The position numbers were made by a program, and so were the translations under genes. Source: Echria macrotheca (lineage: Eukaryota; Ascomycota; Sordariomycetes; Sordariales; Schizotheciaceae). Taken from it: a stretch of 64,000 nt of DNA. How positions within the stretch are numbered: the stretch's first letter is position 1; each line of letters starts with the position of its first letter. Shown here piece after piece: positions 1 through 10,479 of this stretch. The stretch lies in the NCBI GenBank assembly GCA_030411725.1, contig MU839833.1, positions 1,550,001 through 1,614,000 on the forward strand, written 5' to 3'. Below the pieces are notes generated by a model. It had not been told where the DNA came from. It saw only the letters and a program-made list of their open reading frames with translations, and did not search any database.

Positions 1-805
1 GTGGTGTTGAGTGCCAAGGGCGATGCGAGTACCGAGCTGGGCCATTCGCCTTGTGTTATTCGGTTTGTGTTTTTGATTTTTTTGGGAGGATGTGTGATTG
101 ATGGCTACTAACTAAGTTCCGTGTAGTGCTGGATTTTACGCCGAGAATCTGCTCTTGTATTCGGAGCAGGCTCGCAATGAGGGTCTTTTGCCGCTCCCGA
201 TCGGCGAGAGTCACAAGTTTGCGCCTGTTGCGTTGGGTGTACGTTTTTTATGTCAGAGATGCCCACGGATACAGAAAGCTGATGAGACTTTGAACAGGAC
301 GTTGCCCAAGTTGCCGCCCATGTCCTCTCGGGCAAGGGACCGCATGGCTTTGATGATCGCCACCGTGGTCAGATGATGGTCGTCACTGGTTCGTTGTCGT
401 CTGAAGTTCTTGAGTTTTGATGTCCTGGGAATCTAATGAAGATCCAAAAAACAGGACCCATGCTCTGCGCTGGAAAGGAACTCGCCGAAGCCGCGAGCAA
501 GGCCCTCGGCCAGACCATGGAGTTTGAAAACATTTCCGAGTAGGCTCGCTTTTTCCATTACTAATCTCGCTGCTAACACATTATGCAAAAGGCGCGAGGC
601 AAAGCGCGTGCTCAAGGCCCAGGACATTGACGATTCCGAGAAGGAGTACATCCTCGAGTACTACAGCCTCGTGCGCGAGGGCAAGACCAACTACATCGCC
701 ACGACGGCCTTCCACGACGTCACGGGCAACCACCCTACCGAGCCCGACGAGTTCTTCCGCATGTACTCGCTTGAGCTGCGCCCCAAGAAGAAGGTCAAGC
801 ACTAG
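1..805 (+). CDS. NmrA-like NAD(P)-binding family protein, 3' part (5' end outside window)
   Basis: Five exons can be joined in frame: <1-62, 127-238, 298-388, 455-539 and 592-805 (TAG stop at 803-805), giving 187 C-terminal residues. All introns are GT-AG; the first has a CTAAC branch site. The protein reads like the C-terminal half of fungal NmrA-like/atypical short-chain dehydrogenases: an AGFYAENLL segment after the expected beta strand, then the HKFAPVALGDVAQVAAHVL stretch where a conserved substrate-pocket loop lies, then a helical tail ending in a Lys-rich KKKVKH. These proteins bind NAD(P) through an N-terminal Rossmann motif, which would lie left of the window. Members act as redox sensors or oxidoreductases; which applies here cannot be told. 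The joins are well supported because each restores a family-like sequence and total length is divisible by three. Not broken, only cut by the window edge. Confidence 0.85.
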
Positions 806-2572
806 ACGAGCTTTTCGGAGTATCGCTGCAATTGAAGCTTTTGGGTTGGGACTTTTGTACGGAAAGGCGGAGTTTCGGTTCTGGTTTGGGATGTTTGTAA
901 CCCACGTGGGATTCTTCATTCAGATTTGATGGTTGGTTTCGTTTTCACGCCGAATCCTCCGTTTCAGATATCGGCCGTGGCAATATTGTGCCGCGATGTG
1001 TCGTTGACTCGGGGTGGTCTCTGTCTGAGTAAGACGGCCGGTCGGTTCTTTGATAAGGTAGCGGCACTAGTGCTTGACTTTTCTAGAAATGCAGGCTACC
1101 TCCCTACCTATTCACCCGTGATCCCTGCCAATGTGCCTTCGTTTCGTGCGTTATTGAAAATGACGAGCTCGTCGAGGAAAAGACTGGTGGTCCAATCGAG
1201 TGAACACACCAAACTGGTGCCAGGTCGAGGGATACCACATGTCCCGACGACTCGACATTGGGCCGTATCACGCCTAAAATAGGTAAAGTAGTCTGGTTAC
1301 CCGTCCAACAACAGATAGGTAGAACAAAACCAGACACGGGCGTCCTGCTTCGGAGATTAATAAAACAAGGGAATATACGCTTATCGCCAAGCCGAGCCGG
1401 TTCTCGGTTCTAGGCCGAATATATTTCCACCCGCTGGTAGGGCTAGTAGATGGCAGGGTAGATATCCAGCATCCCGGCTGCGGCTGCGGGCTGCGGCTGA
1501 CCGGACTTTTGGCGTCAATGTAAAAAGCAGGAAACACTTACATAGTGTATACACCAAAGATACCGCTTGTTGTCTGGTTGGAACCGGCCGCCTTCCGTAT
1601 TACCCGGGGTCCCGGGGCTGTCTGGCTTGTTTATTTGCCGAGTTCGAGCTCGCCCGCCGACGGTGCCTATGCCTATCGGTTTATTTTTCTATTTTCATTC
1701 TTCCGAATCCCGAGCTTGGAACTATAAGGTAGGTAGTTATATGAAAGTTTTACAATGATAATGAGAGGATATCTATCCCTCTTGACCCTCCAGACATCCA
1801 ATGGAACCCCCACGGCGCCCTGTCCTGCCCTTCTGGAAGCCGGTACAGATCGGACTGCAGCAACACGGCAGACGGGTGAAGCGAAGCCCACTGGGCCGGG
1901 TCGGGTCGGTGAATGCTACATACCATGCATGCATGCACCATGGCGGTGGAGCCGAGATTTCCGGACCGGATGTTATCGAGACTACGGAATAGACAAACAA
2001 GACGCAGGCGCGTCACGACTAGGTATATCAGTGGTGACCGGTTCCAATCACCGCTCGGCTGGACTGTACTGGATGAGTCGCAACTGAACACCAGATCGTT
2101 GCGATGTGTGCGGTCAATATGATATAGGTAGGGGTATAGGTATGTAGGATGTGTTATCAAAAAGATAATCAAAAACCGGTGGTGGATAAGGTACCTACCT
2201 AGGTAGTTGACAGCCTAGGATCCGGGAAGAGTACCTATGTGCTTTATCGGTTGATCGTGGATGTGGTAGATGATAGCCGCCTAAATGGTGTCTGGTGTGA
2301 GTTTAGGATCCATCCTTGCAAGTTGGCGCGGCTTATTCTAGCTTTTTCTTCATAGGATGGCATATTAAGTTAGATAGGTAAGATAGGGAGGAGGCTAGAT
2401 CCATGATGGGATGCTATACGTGCCCGGGATGTATAAAGGCCCAGCTAGCTCTCTCCCAGAAGAGAAGCCGCCGGCCTACTACTAATAGGACTGACTGATC
2501 CCAGTCTGTGTCTTGGCTCATCCCAAGGGTCATCACTCCCCGGTTTCGGTCTGTTATCAATCAATAAAATCG
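806..2572. other. intergenic region upstream of the GH45 gene
   Basis: About 1.8 kb with no convincing coding region on either strand; the open frames here are short, start at random and have no recognisable domain. It contains several copies of a TAGGTA/ACCTA-type motif (around 1726-1734, 2125-2145, 2190-2215), which also recurs in other spacers of this window, and a TATA box near the GH45 gene. Confidence 0.6.
2432..2438 (+). promoter_or_regulatory. TATA box of the GH45 endoglucanase gene
   Basis: TATAAAG lies 135 nt upstream of the ATG at 2573 and is the only good TATA element in the proximal promoter. Position would give a 5' leader of roughly 100 nt. Confidence 0.5.
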
Positions 2573-3799
2573 ATGTGGAAAAAAGCCTGCTGTTGGATGA
2601 TGGCCGCCATCCTGTTGGCGGGCCAGGCCTCATCCCAACAACAACAAGGAGGTGGTACAGGTATCACCAAGGCCAAGTCATATACAGGTTGGGATTGGTA
2701 CGTATACGAAATGAACAAACTACCTATACCTATACCTATATCTACCTACCTTACACACAAATCCTTGATCAAGATGATGGGACCAGAGACCGCACCCCCG
2801 CACCCCCACCCCCCAAAAAAAAAAGAAAAAGAAAAAGAAAAAAACTGACACCGCCAAAAAAATAGCTGCAAACCCGTCTGCGCAACAACCAACAACAGAA
2901 ACGACCTCCTCACCTCCCGCGGCGCCGCCAGGGTATGCGACAAGGACAACAGACTCCTAGACCAAACCACCGGTCTGCGCGCCAACAGCGGGTGCAACGG
3001 CGTCCCTTCCTCGTCAGGAGCAGCCTTCATGTGCGATTCCTACCAACCAATCCCCGTCGCCGACAATCTGACCTACGCCTTCGCGATCCAGGTTTCCGAT
3101 AATCAAAACTCCGACAACACGAATTGTTGTCGGTGCTATGAGGTGCTTTGGATTACTGGGGCGGCGATTAATAAGACTGCTGTTGTGCAGGTTGTTACTC
3201 CTGGTGGTATGTTGTTTCTTTTCTGTGTTTGGAGTTTGGGGTGGCATATTTGTTTGTTGTTGTTGGGCGGGGGGTTGTCTTATCTTTGTCGGGGGAGTGT
3301 GCAGAATTTGGGTGGCATATTTTGTTGGGTTGTCCTCTGTCGAGGGTGAAGAGCTCCTCCTGAATCTGAGATATGGGTCACATTTCCTTAAAGCGGCACG
3401 TAGCTGATCTAATCCACCACCACAGGGGCAAGCGGCGACATCAAAAAGAACGACCTCATCTTCCTCACGCCCGGCGGCGGTGTGGGGCCGTTGTCGACGG
3501 GGTGTACGGCGCAGTATGGGAATAGCTATAGCTGGTATGTTTTCTCTCTCCTCTCCCTTTTTTTTTGTCGTTTGTGTTTTGTTGAGTTGATGAAAACGAA
3601 AACGACTAAAAAAATAAGGGGCGAACAACGCGGCGGATTCAAGAATCGCGAGGCGTGCGATGGTCTCCCCCCGAACCTGCAGGGCGGCTGTTATTGGCGG
3701 TTCAACTGGGGCAAGGGCGAGATGAATGGGTGGGATATACAGTATAAGCCTACGCAGTGTCCGTCTAGACTTACGGATATCTCGGGGTGCAAGGCGTAG
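2573..3799 (+). CDS. GH45 endo-beta-1,4-glucanase, secreted, catalytic domain only
   Basis: Exons 2573-2697, 2866-3206, 3426-3534 and 3619-3799 give 251 aa. The ATG at 2573 starts a clear signal peptide (MWKKACCWMMAAILLAGQASS). The spliced mature protein carries the family signature YTGWDCCKPVC, split by intron 1, whose Asp is the catalytic base of GH45; later come CCRCYE, TPGGGVG, and GGCYWRFNW as in Humicola-type EGV. I count 14 mature cysteines, the number in EGV (seven disulfides). GH45 enzymes hydrolyse internal beta-1,4 bonds of cellulose with inversion. The protein ends just after the catalytic domain (SGCKA stop), so there is no linker or CBM1. The loop before TPGGGVG is about three residues longer than in EGV, so the catalytic acid Asp (probably the D in KKNDLIF) is shifted. 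Intron 1 is A/C-rich; intron 2 is unusually long (219 nt) for this window. Confidence 0.93.
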
Positions 3800-4646
3800 A
3801 AATAGTGGTTTGGCTCTGCTTGGGAAGGAATGGAAAATAGAACTGGGTGCGTGGGTAGTGAAGAATTCTTTGTAATGTAAATAGGAGTGGCCATTCTGGG
3901 TCGTTGTTATCACAAGACACGAGGTTGCTCCGTGCATATGCAGATCCGAAAAATTCTGAGCCGGTCCAATAGGTGCTACACATCGGATGAGACTCAGCCC
4001 GGAGCTGATCCGTGTTCCACAGAAACTCTTGGTCGGCAGCTAGCGAGACTCTTTAATAAGAGTGGCCTGTAGCCCGCACCATTTGACCTCTCTTGATTAG
4101 GTAGGGACACAAAAGTACCACGACCAAGGCAAACACGGCCAAGCAAGGTTGCTTTAGGTGGCTCACTTCTTTCTCGGAAACCAAGATGGGACATCCTTAG
4201 CCATGGTGAATCCAGCAAATCTATGTATCTACGCTATAGTACAAGTACAGTATGTTTCAACCAAAACCCTCAGGCACCAGACCTGCCGGAGCCATCATCA
4301 AGGGTCGAACAAGAAAAAGCCATGAGAAATACCCATTAGCCCCGTGACAGATGACAGCCGGAACAGCCGCCAGAGGGTTTAGGTATATCCTATCAATTAT
4401 TCGTTATGTCTCGCTGTTCTGCTACCAAAAAGCCTTCTTCAATCTCCCCCACCCCTCAAGCTGAGAAAACCTCGACCCCCAGCACAGCCTCTTCTTGTTG
4501 TTGTTACATCCAACCCCCGACCGTAAGGTTTCAAGCAAAAAAAAAACAGAAAAAAGTGCCGCTTTGATCCAGGTTCACTAAACATCCGGCTACCGCTTCG
4601 CCGTGTTACAACACGCGCCGTCGCTACGTCGCGTCTGGGAAATAGT
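3800..4646. other. convergent spacer between GH45 and zinc-knuckle gene A
   Basis: Shared 3' region of the GH45 gene (+) and the zinc-knuckle locus (-). No supported gene; apparent minus-strand frames across 3014-3937 are antisense to GH45 exons. Confidence 0.6.
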
Positions 4647-6110
4647 CTAGGTACTACTGAGAGATGTGAATCTCCGCGGATCCCGCGGGAGAAACAGGCG
4701 CCGCTGCTCCACTGTCGTTGCGAGCTGGTGGTCGAACGTGCTTGGGTCGAAACCGGGAATTTCGCGTCTCGCTACGCGCCGCGAGAAATCTTCGGTCCAC
4801 GGCGGCGTCGGCAACGCCGGCCGTCCCATGGATATCCAAAGTTGACCCCAGCGGAGATCCCGCGTTCTGGAGAATATTGGCGGGTGTCCCGCTCTGTCGA
4901 CAACTAGGACTTGATAGTCCTGGCTTAACTCCCTAAGTCGGCGCTCGCAGCGCTCGTACAAGTGGCGCAGGTTGCAGAGTGGGCAACCGTAGACGAAGCC
5001 GGTCAACTGCGGGTTAACGCAGTCGCGGACCCTGTGGCCTATACGGCCGCAGTTCGCGCAATAATCTGCTGGGTGAGGCCCGCGGTCGTGATGGACTGGG
5101 TGTTGCTGTCCAACGTCTTGGCCGCCGCTATCCGTACTGGCCGTCGAGACAGGCGGCTGCGACGAGTACGGAACAATAGGCAGCAACGAGTACGGAACAG
5201 AGGGGGCTGTAGGTGCAGCTACGGCGCCATCCTGTCCTCTAATAAGGGAAAGGCCGCTACCGTCCGAAGGGGCAGTCGGGACAGGCAGCGATGAGTACGG
5301 ATCAGCAGGCAGCGATGAGTACGGAACAGAGGGGGTTGTGGGTGCAGCTGCGGCGCTATCCTGTCCTCCAATGAAGAGAGGGGCATGATGTCCATTGTCT
5401 TGGTCGCTGCTGTCCAAACCGGCGGTCGGGACAGGCAGCGACGAGTACGGAACAACAGGCTGCGACGACCACGGAACAACAGGCGGCGACGAAACAAAGA
5501 GGGCCGTAGGTGCAGCTGCGACGCCAGGGTTTTGGCCGCTGTTGTCGAAACCGGTGGTTGGGATAGCCGGGGACGAGTACGGAACAACAGGCTGCGACGA
5601 GTACGGAACAGGGAGGGCCGTGGGTGCGGCTACGGCGCCAGGGTTCTGGCCGCTGTTGTCGAAACCGGCGGTCGGGACAGCCGGCGACGAGTAGGAAACG
5701 GAGGGGGCCGTGGGTGCAACTGCGGCGCCATCATGATGTCCACTGTCTTGGCCGCTGCTGTTGGTCGGGACAGGCGGCAACGAGTACCCAGTAGCAAGCG
5801 GCGACGCGTCCGGAACAGGCGGCCACGGGTACGTCGGGTACGGAACAAACTAGGTTCTGGTGTAGGGCTGGCCAGGAACTGGGACGTCAACAGTCTCACC
5901 GTCCCGGGCGTCCCATCCGGGAGGGAGAGTCAACAGGCGTCCTGTTTGTGGGGGGCCATACGGTGATCTAAGGGAGAGATAGAGATCGAAGTTGGCAGTG
6001 GGTAGACCATCGGCGTCGGCTTGCACGGCGATGTGGAGGCCGCGTTCGCCGGGCTCGGCTTGGGAGCGAATTATCCGGTCGTAACCAGAACCAGTGGAGA
6101 GTGGATACAT
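4647..6110 (-). CDS. zinc-knuckle protein A (CCHC) with Pro/Ser tandem repeats; reading frame interrupted
   Basis: One reading frame runs from ATG 6110 to the stop at 4647-4649, broken only by a TAG at 5850-5852. Order: about 86 residues of soluble, non-repetitive sequence (MYPLSTGSGYDRII start); the TAG; then about 200 residues of imperfect Pro/Ser/Val-Pro-Tyr-Ser-Ser tandem repeats; a CCHC knuckle CANCGRIGHRVRDC; a second Cys/His cluster CPLCNLRHLYERC; and a C-terminal basic region. Zinc knuckles bind single-stranded RNA or DNA. No ATG opens the downstream part, so it is an exon or continuation, not a separate gene. A possible rescue is an intron from a GTATGG donor near 5963 to a CAACAG acceptor near 5770, both in phase, removing about 190 nt with the TAG. 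Further upstream in the same frame, coding-like sequence (FNIDHEGYHRVKSINNN) is separated by a TAA at 6117-6119, so the true start may lie higher. Function unknown; intact, spliced or decaying gene are all possible. Confidence 0.5.
5100..5830 (-). repeat. intragenic minisatellite coding for Pro/Ser repeats
   Basis: Imperfect direct repeats of roughly 105-135 bp within zinc-knuckle gene A. Each unit contains a variant of 'ACCGCCGGTTTCGACAACAG' and of a Ser-Ser/Val-Pro-Tyr-Ser-Ser coding block (minus strand). Units differ by small in-frame gains and losses, the pattern expected of slippage in a protein-coding repeat. Confidence 0.75.
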
Positions 6111-6119
6111 GTCGATTTA

Positions 6120-6612
6120 GCGCTTCACGGTGAAATGTTTGTTGTTGTTGATGCTCTTGACGCGATGATATCCTTCGTGGTCGATATTGAAAGTCAGCTG
6201 GCTTCAAAGTCTTTGCAACCGGTCAGAATATATAGCCCGTGGGAACATTAGTGAGGTAAGACTAAAAGGCTCCCGGTTCCTAGGTTGACTCCTGCCCTGC
6301 GCATCGGAACAGAGCAAACTCTCATTGGCAACTGCGCCCGGTAACGTGTTGACGGAAGGCGGCGGACGGTAACTTAGACGACAGAAAGTGCGATATGCTT
6401 GCTGGCACTCGGAAAGCATGATGAACCTGTACCCGGCCGAGTTCTCTGGAAAAGGGAGGTGAGAAGGTTGAAGTCGTTAGTGCCGAACAGATAAACACGG
6501 AAACCGGCACCGTTCAGGTGGGTTTAGCTTCCATGCTTCTTGAACGGCCTCTTGCACTGCAGTGAGCAGCGGCCGTGAGCAACTCTGATATTGAAAACCG
6601 GGTATCTTGTAA
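6120..6612. other. spacer between zinc-knuckle gene A and the DUF3433 gene
   Basis: Holds a short coding-like minus-strand stretch at about 6120-6200 in frame with zinc-knuckle gene A (possible lost or unspliced 5' exon). The rest shows nothing I can support. Confidence 0.4.
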
Positions 6613-9600
6613 TCACCCATAAACAGGCTCGTAAACTCGATCAACGCCCACCCTTCTCACCCCCGAAACTCCTCTCATCTGCCCGAACCGAAATTCGGCC
6701 TTCATGTCCCTCACCCGCCGGTTCCTCTCCTCCTTCGACAGCACGCTCAGCCCCTCAAAGCTCGCTAGCATCTGCGAGTCGCACACATAGAACATGGCGC
6801 CGGCGATGGTGCTCGGATCCACAGGCATGTGCGGCCAGCTAACAAAAAAGCTGGCCACGATGACGAGCCACATGAAGAACAGGATGCCGACGGCCAACCA
6901 TGTGCACACCGTGTGCGTCGTGTACGTTTGCGTCAACCGGTACGGCACGTTGTTGAGCAGAATGGGCATGAACTCGGCCAGGATAGACGTAAAAGCGACC
7001 ACAACAAGAAAAGGATGGCCACGGCGGATGGCGCTCCAGATGCCGCCCAGCGCATGCAAAGGCGGCGCCAAAAGGACAGAGTGCTCCGCCGGCTGGCCTT
7101 TCTTGGAGAGCACATGGTACGGGCTGAGGATGGCCAGGCCTGTCATCTGTTAGTTTCATCTTGGGCTGGGCAGAAAGTGCTTACTCGTGAAGAAGGAGCC
7201 CCAGTAGAAGGTGATGCCAATTCCGACCAGCGTGAACAGCGCCCTAACCCCAAGATTCTGCGTGTCCATGAATCTCTCGAATGGTGTGTCGCCGCCCGTG
7301 TTGTTATAGTACAGGATAATGATAAGCACGCCGCTCAGAAACAGCAGGAACACAGCCCGCCACGTGTACGATAGCATCAGAAACGGGAGATGGTGTTTAG
7401 TCCCATTGTCCTCCAACCCGCCCCGGTCCGAGTCCCGCGATCGCTTGAGATAGAAGCTGAGCTTCGACCTTGTTCTCGCCATGCCAGGCTCGACACTGTG
7501 GTCGATCACGATGCCGTATTCTGGCGTCCCTCGGTCGGCCGAGTAGCCGAGCTTGAAGAACTTGCCGTCGAGCGCCTCGACAAGCCGGCTGTGCGGTATC
7601 CTGCCCCGCAGGCCTCTGGGAAGCGACGAGAACAAGGCCCGCACGTCTTTGTTCATGGACAGCGACGCAATGCCCGCGATCGTCCACGGGTTTGCAGCCA
7701 GACCGGATCGCCACTGTCGAAGTGCGACGAGGATCAATATGACTAGAAATGCCATGCACGCTAGCAACACTACCGTGGCCCTAGCAGGCCCAAGAAAAAC
7801 TCCCAACGTCATGGCACAGCCCTTGAAGTCGGTTGTAGTGCAGTTTCCGTGCAGTTTCAGCGCAACCGCCTCGGACGACAGCGGCACGAGGGCGATCGAG
7901 CACAAGGTCAGGAGCGTGGTCAAGAAGACCAGGGCCTGGCCTCCCGCCAGAGAGCGCACGCTCGAGGTCATCCCGTACATGCCGCTCGTCCGGAGGGCCA
8001 GAGATTCGCCAGCGATAGCGCCGTCGACTCGCGTCAGTTCGTGCCAGGGCTGGTACTGTTTCGCGCTCAGGTCGATCATCCGGATTGGGATCGTGAGCAG
8101 GCCGCTGAGGATGGTGGGCAGAAAGAAGCCGACAAAGTAGGCTATGTCCGAGACCTCGTACACCTTGATGATCTTGGATCCCGTCGGCGGGTCACTCGGA
8201 TACGTCGGGTACTCTGTTAACGTCGCGGTGGGAGCCCCATGAGCGTCTGTCATAGTCGTGGTCCGTGGTGCTGCCAACACGCTCGTCGTGATGGTCCTTA
8301 ACACCCCGTCAGGGCCAGCGGTGGTTATAACGGTTGGCGTCGATATCGGCGGTGGGGTGTTGGTGACAGTAGCTGTCGGCACGCCGCTCGCATCCGTCAA
8401 CGTGACGACAGTCGCCTTAACGTACACCGGGGTATCGTCGCCGAGCAGCATCGTCACGGTTTGTGGTTTTCCAGGGGAATTCGAGAACGTCACGACCGAG
8501 GCTTGGACGAATGCCGACATGGTGGCCACCATGATTCCCAAGATTGTGGCGGTCGGCCCGCCAGTCGTGTCTCTCAGAGTCACCACCGTCGACACCACGC
8601 TTGCGTCGCTTTTCAGTACTGTCAGGGTGGAGTGTTCGACGGTCGTGAGCTGCCAGTTTTCCCCTGGCCAGACGGTTTCTGACGTCTGCTGAGCCGGCCG
8701 GGTTGCCGCTGGTGTGGCCTGTGAGGTTACCGCGAGGGTCGTGGGAATCGGCTGAGGCATAGCAGCCACGGTTGCCGCTGTGATGGCAGCAGTAAGCTGA
8801 GCAAAGGCCTGGGAGGCGGTCGATGCCGCGGGCGGCGGAAGCGTCGTTTTTGGAGCTGGCTTCGTCCACGTGATATCAGAGTCCCACTGGTCCACGGTCC
8901 AGACGAAGCCCGTCGCGAAGGCATCCGCCGGCTGGCCGCCCTTGTGCACGGAGCACGCAATCGTACTAAGCGACGTGACGGTGGTCGAGGGCATGATGAT
9001 TTCGACCGTCCAGACGCCGCTGGCGGAGGTATCGCGACCCCCGAAGCGGAGCGTGACTTCGGGTCCGCCCGGAGTCATGTGCAGCTTGCCCTTTTCGTCC
9101 ATGTAGAAATCATCGCATGGCATCTTGGTAGTAGATGGTATCCTTGTGGTCGGTGTCGGGGTAGCCGTGATAGCGAGTCCACCCCATGCGTTTGACTTGG
9201 AGCTGCTCGGCATGGCGATTCCCCAGGGTTTGTCGTCCTCATCGGGGCCATCGGGGTCGTCAATGGCAAAGTCCGGGTTACTGGTAGCTACCGGCTTGGG
9301 GGTATGTTCAAGAACAAAGTCTGGTGTCGATGCTGGGTTTTGAATGGTAATGAACTGTGGGGTTGTAGAAGGCGTGTGGACCGTTACGGAATCCGAGGTT
9401 GATGCTGGCGTCTGGGCAAGAACAAAGCCGGGGGTCGTCGATATTCTGTCTGATATCGTGGTATCCCGTGGTGACAGCCTTCGGGACCCGGAGTGAAGCG
9501 CGTCCTTTGATCCCGGCACTAAGCCCCGATCAACCTCGGGCGGCAGGACAACACATGCTGCCACCACCAAGCCAACAAGAGCCGCGAGACTGGCGGTGGT

Positions 9601-9705
9601 GGCAACCAGAAACGGCCATCTCAACGGAAATGGTCGATAGTCGAGAGAAGGCCTCCTTGGCGGGAGGTCGCGGCCGATTCCATGTCCTCCATTTCTGCTC
9701 GCCAT
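6613..9705 (-). CDS. DUF3433-type multi-pass membrane protein with Ser/Thr-rich extracellular region
   Basis: Two exons, 9705-7185 and 7139-6613, joined by a 45-nt intron, give 1015 aa. The ATG at 9705 follows a GTG that cannot start a nuclear gene. Order: short cytosolic head with PPRRPSLDYRPFPLRWPFL, a first membrane helix (about 28-50), a long Thr/Ser/Pro-rich and probably O-glycosylated segment (about 50-520, with TTTMTDAHGAPTATLTE-like blocks), then about seven membrane segments including a hydrophobic pair near SLAGGQALVFLTTLLTLCSI and a C-terminal pair CTWLAVGILFFMWLVIVASFF. The RPF-LRW motif followed by a helix and the later membrane blocks are typical of fungal DUF3433 proteins, whose biochemical role is unknown. 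The gene is divergent from the amino-acid permease, sharing a 774-bp promoter region. The intron join restores an uninterrupted hydrophobic C-terminal domain. Confidence 0.82.
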
Positions 9706-10479
9706 CACGAACCACGGCGTACATCTTCTCGGGATCCATCACGAGGATCGCGGCAACGTTTATACCGAGGCGGCAGGTATAGATGCCAAGCCATCGCCAG
9801 TGTAAGCCCCCTCGACAGTCTGTCAGCGAGCAATCTAGCTGCATATCGCATTCATCCGGTCAGTCGGTTTCTGAGTGCGAAGGATCGACGACGGCGTCTG
9901 ATTGGGCTGTGCCTCCGGCAGCTGAGCCGTGCAATATCCAATCTGGGGGGGCTTCGGTACTCTGTCGAACTGGGCGTTAGGCAGTAGCCGGCCCCTTTCA
10001 TCGCGTCCTTTTGACGTGGTGGCAGTGCGTACAGATGCAGACGCGGACCGATGCGTCGCTGCATCGTGGTTGGCGTTTGCAACGGGGGTAAAACTGGGCC
10101 AAGTTCGAAGTGCATCGCGAGGGAAAAGCACGAGGCCAGGACGAGTCGTCATTGGATAGCCGGTCGGCCGCGCCCCTGCGCTAGATTGGGAGGCCTACGG
10201 ATGACTCTAATGGGGGTGGCTTTTTGTGGCCCAATTGATTGGCACTTCTACGGTCGGCAAGTTCCGTGAGGGGCGGGTGGGGGCCGCTAACCTCCAAACT
10301 CGGCTCCCAAGTTCGACGTCAACATCGCCAGTTTCACGTCGTCGTCCGTGGGTTGCAGAATCACGCCTCGTAGGGTTACGCCGATTAACCCCCCTCCAAT
10401 GAGAAACGCCAGCCGCAAACAACCAGAAGTCGATCAATCTCCGCCATGATACTAGCGCCATGATAACAGCGCGGACACC
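9706..10479. promoter_or_regulatory. divergent promoter region, DUF3433 gene / amino-acid permease
   Basis: 774 bp between two start codons pointing away from each other. No gene supported. No clear TATA box on either side. Confidence 0.5.

Noticed and set aside
3014..3937. Long minus-strand open frame over the GH45 gene
   Set aside because: It is antisense to GH45 exons and introns, low in complexity, without domains.
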